From: Pseudovibrio sp. Tun.PSC04-5.I4
GTDB taxonomy: Bacteria; Pseudomonadota; Alphaproteobacteria; Rhizobiales; Stappiaceae
Assembly: GCF_900104145.1 (NCBI RefSeq)
Contig: NZ_FNLB01000005.1
Location: 1-64,000, forward strand
Reading direction: 5' to 3'
DNA length: 64,000 bases
This document shows positions 19,954-28,031 of this stretch, one piece after another. Numbering within the stretch: the stretch's first letter is position 1; each line of letters starts with the position of its first letter. The notes under the pieces were generated by a model that was given only the letters and a program-made list of their open reading frames with translations, did no database searches and was not told the DNA's origin. The position numbers were made by a program, and so were the translations under genes.

Positions 19954-20427
19954 ATGACAAAACACAGTGAACTAATCAATATCATTAACCATTGTTCTGA
20001 CGCTGATAAGCTCGAAAATTGGATTACCAATGCTGAGCGCGAAGGGGCAGAAGACGTAGCGGACGCTGCACGGCGGCGATTGATTAAGATAGTAGCTGCA
20101 ACTAACGATAGTAGTTCAAGTGATCCGGTGGTCTTGGATTTCTGGAAAAGCATAATTGCACTCGAGTTCGTATTGTCCGGAGAGCGAAACAAAACTATTC
20201 GCCTTAGTCGAACTCGTCAAAAGATATCCCGCGTGGGGGTTCACAAAACACTCACCGATTTGACGCTTAAAACTACACCGTCGGAAGGGTATAATCTTCT
20301 GCGTGATAGGGGCATGTTGGATTTGAGTGCCGAAGCTGTTGTCCTTCGTTTTCCAAATCAATTTGACAAAGAAGTCTTGCAGGCGGCACGGACCAAACTG
20401 GAACTACATGACGATGAGAATGCATAA
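19954..20427 (+). CDS. Unknown small protein paired with TIR gene (left copy)
   Basis: 157 residues from ATG 19954; a TTG start at 19912 is possible but overlaps the TIR gene. No named domain was recognised. The middle has an aromatic-acidic stretch (PVVLDFWKSIIALEFVLSGE), then a basic run (RLSRTRQKISRVGVHKTL), then SEGYNLLRDRGMLDLSAEAV and a helical tail. The basic run could bind nucleic acid, but this is a guess. The close spacing to the TIR gene suggests one operon and a joint function such as sensing, regulation or effector control. An identical copy lies at 33002-33475. Confidence 0.7.
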   Translation: MTKHSELINIINHCSDADKLENWITNAEREGAEDVADAARRRLIKIVAATNDSSSSDPVVLDFWKSIIALEFVLSGERNKTIRLSRTRQKISRVGVHKTLTDLTLKTTPSEGYNLLRDRGMLDLSAEAVVLRFPNQFDKEVLQAARTKLELHDDENA

Positions 20428-20517
20428 TTCGTTGCCATTGAGGGTTCAGCCAACAATTCACAAGTTCAATGGTCCGCTGTTGGCCGGATCTCACAGCCGT
20501 TCCCGCTAGTTAGCGGC

Positions 20518-20723
20518 GTGACCATTGCTACCATTCACCTAGTTACCGAACAACCCCATCCAGAGCGAGACTCAACTTTGGATTGACCTTAATCAGCTTG
20601 TAGTCAGGGCCAACAGCTGCCACTCAGGTGGTTCCATCATGGGTTGAGACACGCTCACCCGGAGGCTTCTACAGTAGCTGTTGTGGGCGATATGGAATTA
20701 CTCAACTGACCAATAGCTGCCAT
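20518..20723 (+). repeat. Island boundary repeat, copy B
   Basis: About 206 bp between the TIR pair and the restriction genes. The 3' 119 bp match copy A. The 5' part (GTGACCATTGCTACC, then CCAGAGCGAGACTCAAC and TTGACCTTAATCAGC) matches copy C read on the other strand. The short GRCCAnnAGCTGCCA-type motif occurs three times at ~90-100 bp spacing (about 20519, 20608, 20706). With copy C it brackets the Mrr/MmeI-like pair as an inverted repeat. From 20724 to 20963 nothing more is recognised. Confidence 0.7.
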
Positions 20724-20963
20724 CGACCTAAATCTAGGCACATCCGGCTAGGAAGTGACTTCAACCATAGGTCGATTTTGGGCAGCTTGTTGCTGAGTGA
20801 CCTAAGTTGACATTTGTCAAAGACTAAAGGCACCTTGAGTTAAATCGATATTTCAATCTCAAGTAAACCTCATTCAATTTTGTTTAGATCGAAATTTGGT
20901 GCCGAAGCGCAGTATGTTTCTTGGCGGCACAAAACACAGAACCGCTATTGATTTCTTGAGAAG

Positions 20964-22004
20964 TCATTCCTGCGTAAGATCAGGTACAAAAATTTGCTTG
21001 AGGGGAACTAGAACCCGGTATCGAGGTGCTAGATTTGCGTAGTTTTCAAACAGGATCATTACGAGCTGTTCACCATTGATCAGCCGCAGTTTTGCTCGAT
21101 TGCGCTCAAGTTCGACCGCACCACGAGCAAAAGAGCCTAGGTTTATGAACAGGCCATATTCCCCATCCCCAAGCGTCCCTAATAGTTGGTCAACATCCGG
21201 CCTTGAGGTCTGGCTGGTTGTGCGCTTACATTGTACCTTTACAATAGGTGGCTGAAAGCCCAACGGGTCCATATGAGCAATAACATCGACCCCGCCGTCA
21301 CCTGATTTTGGTGTTACGCGGGCAGTATACCCCATGCATTCCAAAAGATGCGCAATTAACTCTTCGAACTGATGGCCACTAAGCTCTTTCATTAGCCGCT
21401 TTATTACAAAATCACTCGTGCTGGTCTCGGCCTGTATTGTAGCGGAAACAGTAGCGGTGTCGTCATCAGCAATATCATCTTGTGCATCCGCCTGAGCCGC
21501 TGCCGCGTCTGGCGTGGTTCCATCACCCATGAGGTTTACTTTGCGTAGGAACTCGTTGGCGTGGCGACGCACCCTAAACATAGTCAGGAATGAACCGATT
21601 TCGTTCAAGGCAGTCTGGCTGAACTCGTCACGTGGAAAATGGCCTAACCATTCTACCTTTTGGTGTGTCGGGTATTCGTCATGATCATCCGGCACGTAAA
21701 TTGCTTTGCCTGTAAAGCGCCCAATATTCACCATGCGATCAAATTTGGACGGGTATACTACAATGTCATCCGCTTTGATTTTATGCAGGAACTTAAACAT
21801 TGAACCTGCATCGACTGGAATGGCCCCGGTTTTCTTGTCTGGATAAGCCGCGACCAACGCGGTTTTGAAGGCTTCACGGCTAGCGCCTATTTTTGTTAAA
21901 TCGCCCATAGCGAGCCAACCGATGCCTACATAGCCGCCCTCAATAGGCCGGTCAGAGACATGCACACCCATGTGAACGCCCCAGACTGTTGGGTTACTTA
22001 CCAT
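20964..22004 (-). CDS. Mrr-type restriction endonuclease with N-terminal PUA/EVE-like domain (left copy)
   Basis: 346 residues from the ATG at 22004, which lies inside the end of the MmeI-like gene (11-base overlap), so the two are co-translated. The C-terminal domain (about 205-300) is an Mrr-like PD-(D/E)xK nuclease: FEELIAHLLECMGY, GDGGVDVIAH (D240) and VKVQCKR (Q258, K260). The first ~105 residues (VWGVHMGVHVSDRPIEGGYVG, DIVVYPSKFDRMVNIGRFTG) look like a PUA/EVE-type modified-base reader. An acidic Ala/Asp linker joins them. By analogy the protein would read a modified base or a local context and cut; this is inferred. An identical copy lies at 31425-32465. Confidence 0.82.
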   Translation of the reverse strand: MVSNPTVWGVHMGVHVSDRPIEGGYVGIGWLAMGDLTKIGASREAFKTALVAAYPDKKTGAIPVDAGSMFKFLHKIKADDIVVYPSKFDRMVNIGRFTGKAIYVPDDHDEYPTHQKVEWLGHFPRDEFSQTALNEIGSFLTMFRVRRHANEFLRKVNLMGDGTTPDAAAAQADAQDDIADDDTATVSATIQAETSTSDFVIKRLMKELSGHQFEELIAHLLECMGYTARVTPKSGDGGVDVIAHMDPLGFQPPIVKVQCKRTTSQTSRPDVDQLLGTLGDGEYGLFINLGSFARGAVELERNRAKLRLINGEQLVMILFENYANLAPRYRVLVPLKQIFVPDLTQE

Positions 22005-24954
22005 TTTTCTTACCCTTTGATTTTGCTTTGACCTTTGCCGCCTTTGTCTTCGCAGATTTTTCAACTTTAGCCTCAGCCTTGGCGCGTGTTTGGTTCAGGT
22101 CGAACAGACGGGCCAAGATCTCATCCTCGGTCAACAGTCCAGCACGCCAATCATCGCCCCAGCCGTAAGCCTCTGCCACTGCCTCATCCAGCACCTTATG
22201 CGCATGATCAAGCCATGCAGGGCGGGCGTTATAGAGATTGGTAAGGGTGCGTTTCTTGAGCTCCTTGGCAGCGGCACCGTCTTTGGGCGCGATGCGATCT
22301 GGATAACCCGGTACTACCTCTGCCACGCGATCCACCAGATCGGCAGGGTTGAGCCAGTTTTCCCGTAACTCATTCAGCCGAGCAGCGGCGGCGGCGATTT
22401 TAACCGCGCGCGGATCGGCAACGTAATCGTCGGCTGGTATGTTGGGGGTGAGGCCCTCAGGGAAGGGATAAGTCTCAAACGTGGTGGAGGGGGTGTAGCG
22501 CGGCCGATCCTCAAGTGAGGTGCCCAACCGCAACGCCCAAAGTTCGTGAAAGCTACAATGCAAAATGCCGAATGTGGTGTTGTCATAGCGAGCGATGGCA
22601 ACAATAGCAGAGTCTGGAACTAACTTGGCGTTTCGCCAAGCAAATAGGCGATATTTTGAAACACGCGGGGAAACGATCATTCTATGCAGCTTTGAAACGG
22701 CCTTTTTTTGAGCTGGCCGTGGATCACCGTGCAACCACCATTTCAGGCGATGCCAATCACGCCTTAAGTGTTCGCGTGTCGGTTTTACGTCGCAAACCAC
22801 CTTTTCGAAGGGATCTTCGTATAGTGATGCATCTTCCTGTTTCATCGCAGGTCCAAAGTCGATGATCCATTTATCGGGATCTCTTTGCGTTATGGCAGAA
22901 CCGTTACTCCAAGGAAAAATCACATCAGAATTGGGCCTGCCATTTGGGTTCAGTGGGCTCTTAAGATAAACTCGAGCAATTTCGCCAGAAATATCGAATG
23001 GCCCATTTTTTTGCGTACCTATGAAACAGACACCCTCATTAATTCGCAGCCGTGTTGCATCCGTTAAATCGAAGTCAAGCGCATTAGTTGTTAAATCAGA
23101 GTAGATAACCTTTACGACCTCACCGTTTAACACCACTTTCTTTGCAGCTTCTTTTCTAAAGCAAACAAGAGAAACCCTGACAGCAGCTCCTTCTACGGTC
23201 CAAGCTTCATCTGACCACGCGGCAGTGACGCACCCGTTCTTGACAATTTTCTGGATAATTGTTCGATTTGCGCCTCCTCGTATCGAATTAGTTGCTACCA
23301 GCCCTGCACGGGTGAGCAGACTATTTTCTATTTGCCCCCAAGCCTTTGCAAACCAGTAGCAGACCAAATCGCTACCGCCAGGAACCATTGTGGAAAATGC
23401 ACTGCGCAATTTAAAGGTATAGTCTTCGCCGAGCTCAGCAATCATCCTCCTATCACCCAAGAACGGCGGATTACCGATCACAACATCTGCCTTGGGCCAC
23501 TTAGCCTGCGTGCCGTCTGCGTTCAGCACCGCATCACGATTCTCAATCGTATTCAGAGTCCGCAAAATTGGATTTTTTGCCGCCTCAAAGCCGTTGCGAC
23601 GCATCCATTGAATCTCTCCGATCCACACCGACACACGCGCTAGTTCTGCAGCGTAACTGGACAGCTCAATCCCTAGCACACATTCTGGCCCAAGCTGGGG
23701 GAAACCACGTGGCAGGCCAAGTGCCTCAGCCTCTAGGTTCACTCGGTGTTCGATATTCTTCAGCTCCAGTAGCGATATGTACAGAAAGTTCCCCGAACCG
23801 CAGGCCGGATCGAGCGCGCGAAACGCTTTGAGGCGCTCAATAAAATGCACGTGCAATTTCTCGGCCTTAGACAGTGCACGAGTACGGGCTGCGAGCTCCT
23901 TACCACGTAGTAACTTTTCCTTGGTTGCTTTTGGTGCTTTTTCTATCAAGCTCTCAATCTGGGCTTTTGCTCCTGCCCATTCAGACAAAAGCGGTTCCAC
24001 GATCACCGGCGTCACGATCTGCATAATCTTATCACGGTCGGTGTAGTGCGCCCCAAGTTGGCTACGTTTCTCCGGGTCCAACCCGCGCTCAAACAGAGTA
24101 CCAAGAATAGAAGGGTCAATATCAGACCAATCCAGCTTGGCCGCCAAAACCAGATCATCCAGATCATCGTGTTCCAAAGGCAAGACGTCATCGCTGTCAA
24201 ATAGCCCGCCGTTAAACCAGTCAACAGTTTCAAAACCAACAAGCCCGCCGGTTTTCATTGCCCCAAACAAGGATTTAGCATGGATACCGAAAGTTTTTGG
24301 CTTGGGCAGGGCGGCTTTTATCATCCGCTCAAATATCTTGTTTGGAAGCAGATCCACATCCTCTGCGAACATGCAGAACACCAGCCGGTTGATGAAATGC
24401 GCCACCTCTTGCGGCGCATGGCCACGACTACGCAGGCGTTGGGCCATATTAGCAAATCTTTGGGCCGCCTCTTCTGTGACTAACTTCCGGGTCTTGGTTG
24501 GCTTCAGTTTGTCAGGATCGAAGAAGGCATTTCGCAACAGGTCGCGGTTGGCTGCATCGGTCAAATCTTCAAGCTGGATCGTGTGGACATTCTGAACAGT
24601 GTTTGTCCAGTTTGTGTGCAACCGGATAACGTCCATATCAGAGACGATCAACAGCGGCGGGTTTTCCAGTGCGATGGCATATTGCAGCAACTGATCAAAA
24701 GCTTTGTCCAGATTGGCGCGCTTGCCCTTGTACTCCCAAGCGAAGCTATTTTTGCGCCAAACGTCGGCCCAGCCTTCGCCACCACTCGTCTTGGAGGCGC
24801 CTTTTTCAAAGGTAAACCACTCCCCTCTAGGGTCCGCTGTGATTGGGTCCTCAATTTCCAGCAGTTTACAAAGGTCGTTGAAATGGGATTGGGACGCTGT
24901 CCGCTCTTTAAGCTCGACATTGTTCCACTTTTTGATGAACTCAGCAGGCGTCAT
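21994..24954 (-). CDS. MmeI-like fused restriction endonuclease/DNA adenine methyltransferase (left copy)
   Basis: 986 residues from ATG 24954; a TTG eight codons upstream (24978) is possible. The N-terminus has a nuclease motif with the spacing known for MmeI (type IIL): D64, nine residues, then E74-x-K76, within GWADVWRKNSFAWEYKGK. A helical spacer and the linker LGAHYTDRDKI follow. The N6-adenine methyltransferase core has DPACGSGNF (from D382, SAM binding), GIELSSYAAELARVSVWIGE and the catalytic NPPF (495-498). The rest should be the target-recognition domain, ending in a Lys/Ala-rich tail. Such enzymes methylate one strand and cut at a fixed distance. An 11-base overlap leads into the Mrr gene. 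The identical copy is at 28475-31435. Confidence 0.87.
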   Translation of the reverse strand: MTPAEFIKKWNNVELKERTASQSHFNDLCKLLEIEDPITADPRGEWFTFEKGASKTSGGEGWADVWRKNSFAWEYKGKRANLDKAFDQLLQYAIALENPPLLIVSDMDVIRLHTNWTNTVQNVHTIQLEDLTDAANRDLLRNAFFDPDKLKPTKTRKLVTEEAAQRFANMAQRLRSRGHAPQEVAHFINRLVFCMFAEDVDLLPNKIFERMIKAALPKPKTFGIHAKSLFGAMKTGGLVGFETVDWFNGGLFDSDDVLPLEHDDLDDLVLAAKLDWSDIDPSILGTLFERGLDPEKRSQLGAHYTDRDKIMQIVTPVIVEPLLSEWAGAKAQIESLIEKAPKATKEKLLRGKELAARTRALSKAEKLHVHFIERLKAFRALDPACGSGNFLYISLLELKNIEHRVNLEAEALGLPRGFPQLGPECVLGIELSSYAAELARVSVWIGEIQWMRRNGFEAAKNPILRTLNTIENRDAVLNADGTQAKWPKADVVIGNPPFLGDRRMIAELGEDYTFKLRSAFSTMVPGGSDLVCYWFAKAWGQIENSLLTRAGLVATNSIRGGANRTIIQKIVKNGCVTAAWSDEAWTVEGAAVRVSLVCFRKEAAKKVVLNGEVVKVIYSDLTTNALDFDLTDATRLRINEGVCFIGTQKNGPFDISGEIARVYLKSPLNPNGRPNSDVIFPWSNGSAITQRDPDKWIIDFGPAMKQEDASLYEDPFEKVVCDVKPTREHLRRDWHRLKWWLHGDPRPAQKKAVSKLHRMIVSPRVSKYRLFAWRNAKLVPDSAIVAIARYDNTTFGILHCSFHELWALRLGTSLEDRPRYTPSTTFETYPFPEGLTPNIPADDYVADPRAVKIAAAAARLNELRENWLNPADLVDRVAEVVPGYPDRIAPKDGAAAKELKKRTLTNLYNARPAWLDHAHKVLDEAVAEAYGWGDDWRAGLLTEDEILARLFDLNQTRAKAEAKVEKSAKTKAAKVKAKSKGKKNGK

Positions 24955-25239
24955 AGATATCCAATAAGCATTACACAATCAATTTTGTAAGACACTAGCT
25001 GTGATTAGTCATGTTTTCTAGGCGAATGTGCCGGGATGAGTTTGAAAAACATGAAGCTCTGTCACCCAAATGCTCGTGGAATAACTTAGTAGGCAGATTC
25101 CATAGTCCTTATTGCTTAACGATCAGACATCTGCTGCAATCGACAGTTAATGACGGTTCTCCGTCCCTCTTGTCACAAGGCTATATCCGTTTTGGGCAAC
25201 TCAAGTGATCACAGAGCGCTTTTAGCGTTAATGGCAAAA

Positions 25240-25397
25240 TCCTTTCCAGAAACCTAGTTCAACCATTGATAGAACCGCTCGAATGGCAGCTCATGGCCCT
25301 GATTACAAGCTGATTGAGGTCAATCCTAGGTTTAGGTTTCGCTCTGGCTGGGCCTGTCCGGTCTCAGGTCGAACGGCAGGTATGGTCACAGAGCTAC
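25240..25397 (-). repeat. Island boundary repeat, copy C at the inner arm edge
   Basis: Read on the minus strand from 25390 it starts GTGACCATACCTGCC, then CCAGAGCGAAACC, TTGACCTCAATCAGC and the motif GGCCATGAGCTGCCATTC. It is about 70-80% identical to copy B in the same order. Arm identity ends at the first bases of this repeat (25390/28039), so the duplication junction coincides with a repeat boundary. The mirror copy is at 28032-28189. The 285 bp between this repeat and the MmeI-like gene hold no gene; they probably carry its promoter and a small inverted repeat CATGTTTT/AAAACATG (25010-25053). Confidence 0.7.
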
Positions 25398-25431
25398 ATG
25401 CTGCGTTAATGATAGACCTGTACAAAGACCA

Positions 25432-25556
25432 CCGTTATTGTACATGTCCATAACGGCCAAGGGTGCATTGAAAATACTGGGTTTTTGAACCTGTTTTTTG
25501 CGAATGTACAAAAGTAAATCATTTATTTTATTTTTGTACATCTACTTGTGTACACG
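25432..25556 (+). promoter_or_regulatory. Cluster of TGTAC-containing inverted repeats upstream of the recombinase
   Basis: Directly upstream of the intact recombinase gene are CCGTTAT...ATAACGG (25432-25438 and 25450-25456) enclosing TGTACA, and ATGTACAAAA...TTTTGTACAT (25504-25513 and 25532-25541). A further TGTGTACACG follows near 25547. Another TGTACA lies at about 25419. The region is AT-rich. Several half-sites in dimer-like arrangement upstream of a serine recombinase suggest a crossover/accessory (res-like) site, an autoregulatory operator, or both. Confidence 0.55.
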
Positions 25557-25656
25557 CTGAAATCATAATATATTTAGAAAATACAGTGGGTTAGTTTTCA
25601 ATTCCTATTGTCGCATCTTATCAATATTTATGTTTTTGGACAAACAGGCTGCAAAA

Positions 25657-26265
25657 ATGATTTTTGGCTATGTTCGTGTCTCTACCGAAGAGCAGAATCT
25701 AAGAATGCAAGAGCAAGCTTTGCAGGAGGCTGGCTGCGAAGAAATTCTAGCTGACAGAGGGGTGAGGGGCAATGCTGTTGTCAAACCTCAGCTCGCGCGC
25801 CTTCTCGATAAAGCACGAGACGGGGATACCATTGTCGTTTGGCGGCTGGACCGTCTTTCCCGATCCCTGCAAGACCTCCTTGCTTTGATGGAGGATCTGG
25901 AGCAGCCTGGTTTGCATCTACACTCCATTAAGGAACAGGTTGATACGAATAGCCCAGGCGGAATGCTCTACTTTCATATGGTGGGAGCATTTGCGCAATT
26001 TGAGCGTGACGTAATTCGCCAGCGTACTCGGTCAGGCTTGGAAAGTGCTAAACTTGCGGGTGTGAAGCTCGGCAGGCCGCAAAAGTTAACCGACGAACAA
26101 TGGCAAGCTTTAAGGCCGCACATAACACCTCATCCAGATAACAACGGGAAGTGGCAAGGTATCGCGAAAGCTGCAACGCTTGCTGGGGTCAGCAGATCTT
26201 CAATCTACCATCGCCTGCAGTTGGAAGCGCAGGAAGCGCTACAGGCAAATGGGGTCGAAACCTAA
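25657..26265 (+). CDS. Serine recombinase of the island centre, intact
   Basis: 202 residues from ATG 25657. The catalytic domain reads IFGYVRVSTEEQNLRMQ (Ser of VST is the nucleophile), then VWRLDRLSRSLQDLL, GGMLYFHMVGAFAQFERDVI and RQRTRSGLESAKLAG. The C-terminal DNA-binding end is GIAKAATLAGVSRSSIYHRL. It belongs to the resolvase/invertase (Hin/Gin/TnpR) group by length and motifs. It sits just inside the left arm of the inverted duplication, after a cluster of inverted repeats. A second, disabled copy lies in the same orientation 1757 bp downstream. It is the only evident enzyme that could have handled the island. Confidence 0.9.
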   Translation: MIFGYVRVSTEEQNLRMQEQALQEAGCEEILADRGVRGNAVVKPQLARLLDKARDGDTIVVWRLDRLSRSLQDLLALMEDLEQPGLHLHSIKEQVDTNSPGGMLYFHMVGAFAQFERDVIRQRTRSGLESAKLAGVKLGRPQKLTDEQWQALRPHITPHPDNNGKWQGIAKAATLAGVSRSSIYHRLQLEAQEALQANGVET

Positions 26266-26364
26266 GAGAGATTGCTAGGAAAAATGTAACTCTTGCTGAT
26301 GCTGGCTGACGGATCAAACGCCTTAAGTATTGTGTAATTGGTCAATGAGATGCCTCGGTGTTGG

Positions 26365-26799
26365 TCAATCGTTGTAAGCGATATAAACGAAGCACCCATA
26401 CCCAAACGCCTCTAAGCGTCCCCCAAAAGGACCGACGAGCTGCTCTTTTACTTGCTCTTCGGTCAAGTGTTTGGGGTAGCGCCCCTCCAAACGAACGCCT
26501 GACGGCACAGTAGTTTCCTTAAGGACTTTTACCTTGCCTTCCTTCTCTGTGTCCATCTTAGCAAGATATGAGAAATAAGCGTCTTCAGCTTGCCGCTGAG
26601 CTTCTTCCTTGGTCGGCGCAAGCCCTTGTTCGATAAGCTTCATATCAGCAGCGACCCAATACCACTGCTCGCCGCCCTTAGGTGCAAGCTCTTTGTAAGT
26701 TCTTAAGTATACATCTGGCCTGTTTGGGTCTTTGGCGGTTCCGTCATCAGGCTTATCGCGCCAGCTCAGGTGCCATTTAAGGCGGGGTTGGTATCCCAC
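26365..26799 (-). CDS. Unknown protein downstream of XRE regulator
   Basis: 144 residues. No family was recognised. It is rich in Trp, Tyr and charged residues (GEQWYWVAADMKLIEQGLAP, EEAQRQAEDAYFSYLAKMD), soluble, with no signal peptide. It follows the XRE gene by 13 bases on the same strand, so they are probably one operon. The exact axis of the palindrome (26714.5) falls inside this gene. It could be a toxin, an antitoxin partner or a small regulatory protein; nothing in the sequence decides. Confidence 0.6.
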   Translation of the reverse strand: MGYQPRLKWHLSWRDKPDDGTAKDPNRPDVYLRTYKELAPKGGEQWYWVAADMKLIEQGLAPTKEEAQRQAEDAYFSYLAKMDTEKEGKVKVLKETTVPSGVRLEGRYPKHLTEEQVKEQLVGPFGGRLEAFGYGCFVYIAYND

Positions 26800-26812
26800 T
26801 TTGGGGGGCTCC

Positions 26813-27157
26813 TTAGTTGGAATTTTTGCGTTTCTTTGCCCACCAAAGCAGAAGCTTTATCTTTTTTACGACAAAAAATAGGTGGATCTTTCTTAGGAGA
26901 GATAGTTCTTCTAAAGACTGTACTTGGCTTGGGTCTCTCCCCAGATAGATGTAATCAAGGGGTTGCCCCGTCCGTTTCTTGACCTCCAGTGCAGCCGCAA
27001 GCGGGATCCGCGCCATTCCAGCTTCCCACTCGACGTAATCTGCCTCGTTAACCCCTAATTGAGCAGCGAATACAGGAGGATCTAAATCCTGTTCATGCCT
27101 AATTATTTCCAGTCGCTGACCTATTTCAACGAGACTGGCTCCTGGTACATCTGACAT
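26813..27157 (-). CDS. XRE-family helix-turn-helix regulator
   Basis: 114 residues. An XRE-type HTH occupies about 10-72: IGQRLEIIRHEQDLDPPVFA, AAQLGVNEADYVEWEAG, then LDYIYLGRD. The last ~25 residues are hydrophobic and very basic (FFVVKKIKLLLWWAKKRK), unusual for this family; they could be a membrane tail or the result of a frame change. A strong ribosome site (AAAGGAGA) precedes the ATG. A truncated gene lies just upstream on the same strand. It probably regulates its own small operon, and possibly the recombinase. Confidence 0.75.
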   Translation of the reverse strand: MSDVPGASLVEIGQRLEIIRHEQDLDPPVFAAQLGVNEADYVEWEAGMARIPLAAALEVKKRTGQPLDYIYLGRDPSQVQSLEELSLLRKIHLFFVVKKIKLLLWWAKKRKNSN

Positions 27158-27176
27158 ATCCCGAACAACTCTCCTT

Positions 27177-27260
27177 TTATGGACTACCTTCGCTCAATGA
27201 GCTCTCTTTGACTTGTTGGGCCATCGCTTCGAGCCCCTCGACGCTGGTGGCTGTAATTTC
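27177..27260 (-). pseudogene. C-terminal remnant of an unknown gene cut by a miniature element
   Basis: On the minus strand 27 codons (EITATSVEGLEAMAQQVKES, then SLSEGSP, stop at 27177-27179) read as a plausible protein end, 19 bases before the start of the XRE gene. The 5' side is cut exactly at the terminal repeat of the IS6-type miniature element. The parent gene is not identifiable from so short a piece. Confidence 0.45.
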
Positions 27261-27431
27261 GGCTCTGTTGCAAAGTTTTGCTTGGACCGAAAAACTAGAA
27301 AATCATTCCAGTACATCCCTCAATACGCTAAGCATCACTTCGGAATTTCCCAATCCGGTCAAAATTCAGTCGATCAGCCTCCTAGCTTGTGCCGTTTTGG
27401 TGCTAGGCAAAAAAATCTTTGCAACAGAGCC
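27261..27431. mobile_element. 171-bp IS6-family-type miniature element
   Basis: It begins GGCTCTGTTGCAAAG (27261-27275) and ends with the exact complement CTTTGCAACAGAGCC (27417-27431). These ends resemble IS6/IS26-family termini. The ~140-bp interior encodes no recognisable transposase, so it is a MITE or internally deleted IS. The 8 bp either side (GTAATTTC and CGTGTCTC) are not a target duplication. Genes on both sides are truncated at its ends (unknown gene on the left, recombinase on the right), so it marks a deletion or recombination junction rather than a simple insertion. Confidence 0.75.
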
Positions 27432-28031
27432 CGTGTCTCTACCGAAGAGCAGAATCTAAGAATGCAAGAGCAAGCTTTGCAGGAGGCTGGCTGCGAAGAG
27501 ATTCTAGCTGACAGAGGGGTGTGGGGCAATGCTGTTGTCAAACCTCAGCTCGCGCGCCTTCTCGACAAAGCCAGAGACGGGGATACCATTGTAGTTTGGC
27601 GGCTGGACCGTCTTTCCCGATCCCTGCAAGACCTCCTTGCTTTGATGGAGGATCTGCAGCAGCGTGGTTTGCATCTGCACTCCATTAAGGAATAGGTTGA
27701 TACGAATAGCCAAGGCGGAATGCTCTACTTTCATATGGTGGGAGCATTTGCGCAATTTGAGCGTGACGTAATTCGCGAGCGTACTCGGTCAGGCTTGGAG
27801 AGTGCCAAGCTTGCGGGTGTGAAGCTTGGCAGGCCGCAAAAGCTAACCGACGAGCAGTGGCAGGCTTTAAGGCCACACATAACACCTCATCCAGATAACA
27901 ACGGGAAGTGGCAAGGCATCGCGAAAGCAGCAACGCTAGCTGGGGTCCGCAGATCTTCAATCTACCATCGCTTGCAATTGGAAGCGCAGTCACTCAGTGA
28001 TGACCAATGTGGGTTGCCATCAATGTATTAG
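27432..28031 (+). pseudogene. Second recombinase copy, 5'-truncated with internal stop
   Basis: A direct repeat of 25675-26232 at constant offset 1757 with a low percentage of differences. It lacks the first six codons, replaced by the miniature element, and starts at the Arg before VSTEEQ. An in-frame TAG at 27693-27695 replaces a Gln codon (after LHSIKE). The rest, through AGVRRSSIYHRL, is open. At 27990 homology ends and the frame runs into new sequence, stopping at 28031, next to the right arm. It should make no active recombinase. Confidence 0.85.

Larger units (their letters stand above)
18935..25397 (+). repeat. Left arm of a ~6.46 kb inverted duplication
   Basis: Every position x from about 18935 to 25390 matches the complement of 53429-x. 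Reading frames on both strands are duplicated residue for residue, and the stretches compared base by base at the outer end, the inner end and the middle were identical. Identity stops outside at 18935/34494 and inside at 25390/28039, with a few more matching bases to 25397/28032. The arm contains a TIR gene, a partner gene, an Mrr-type gene and an MmeI-like gene, plus copies of a dispersed repeat at its edges. Confidence 0.95.

Noticed and set aside
18938..20723. Integron attC sites for the island boundary repeats
   Set aside because: No R''/R' core (GTTRRRY) in the proper palindromic setting and no integron integrase; the only recombinases are serine-type.
27208..27459. Frames running through the miniature element into the recombinase remnant
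   Set aside because: They begin in unrelated flanking DNA, cross the element by chance and either end within it or hit the in-frame TAG; no sign of a real fusion gene.
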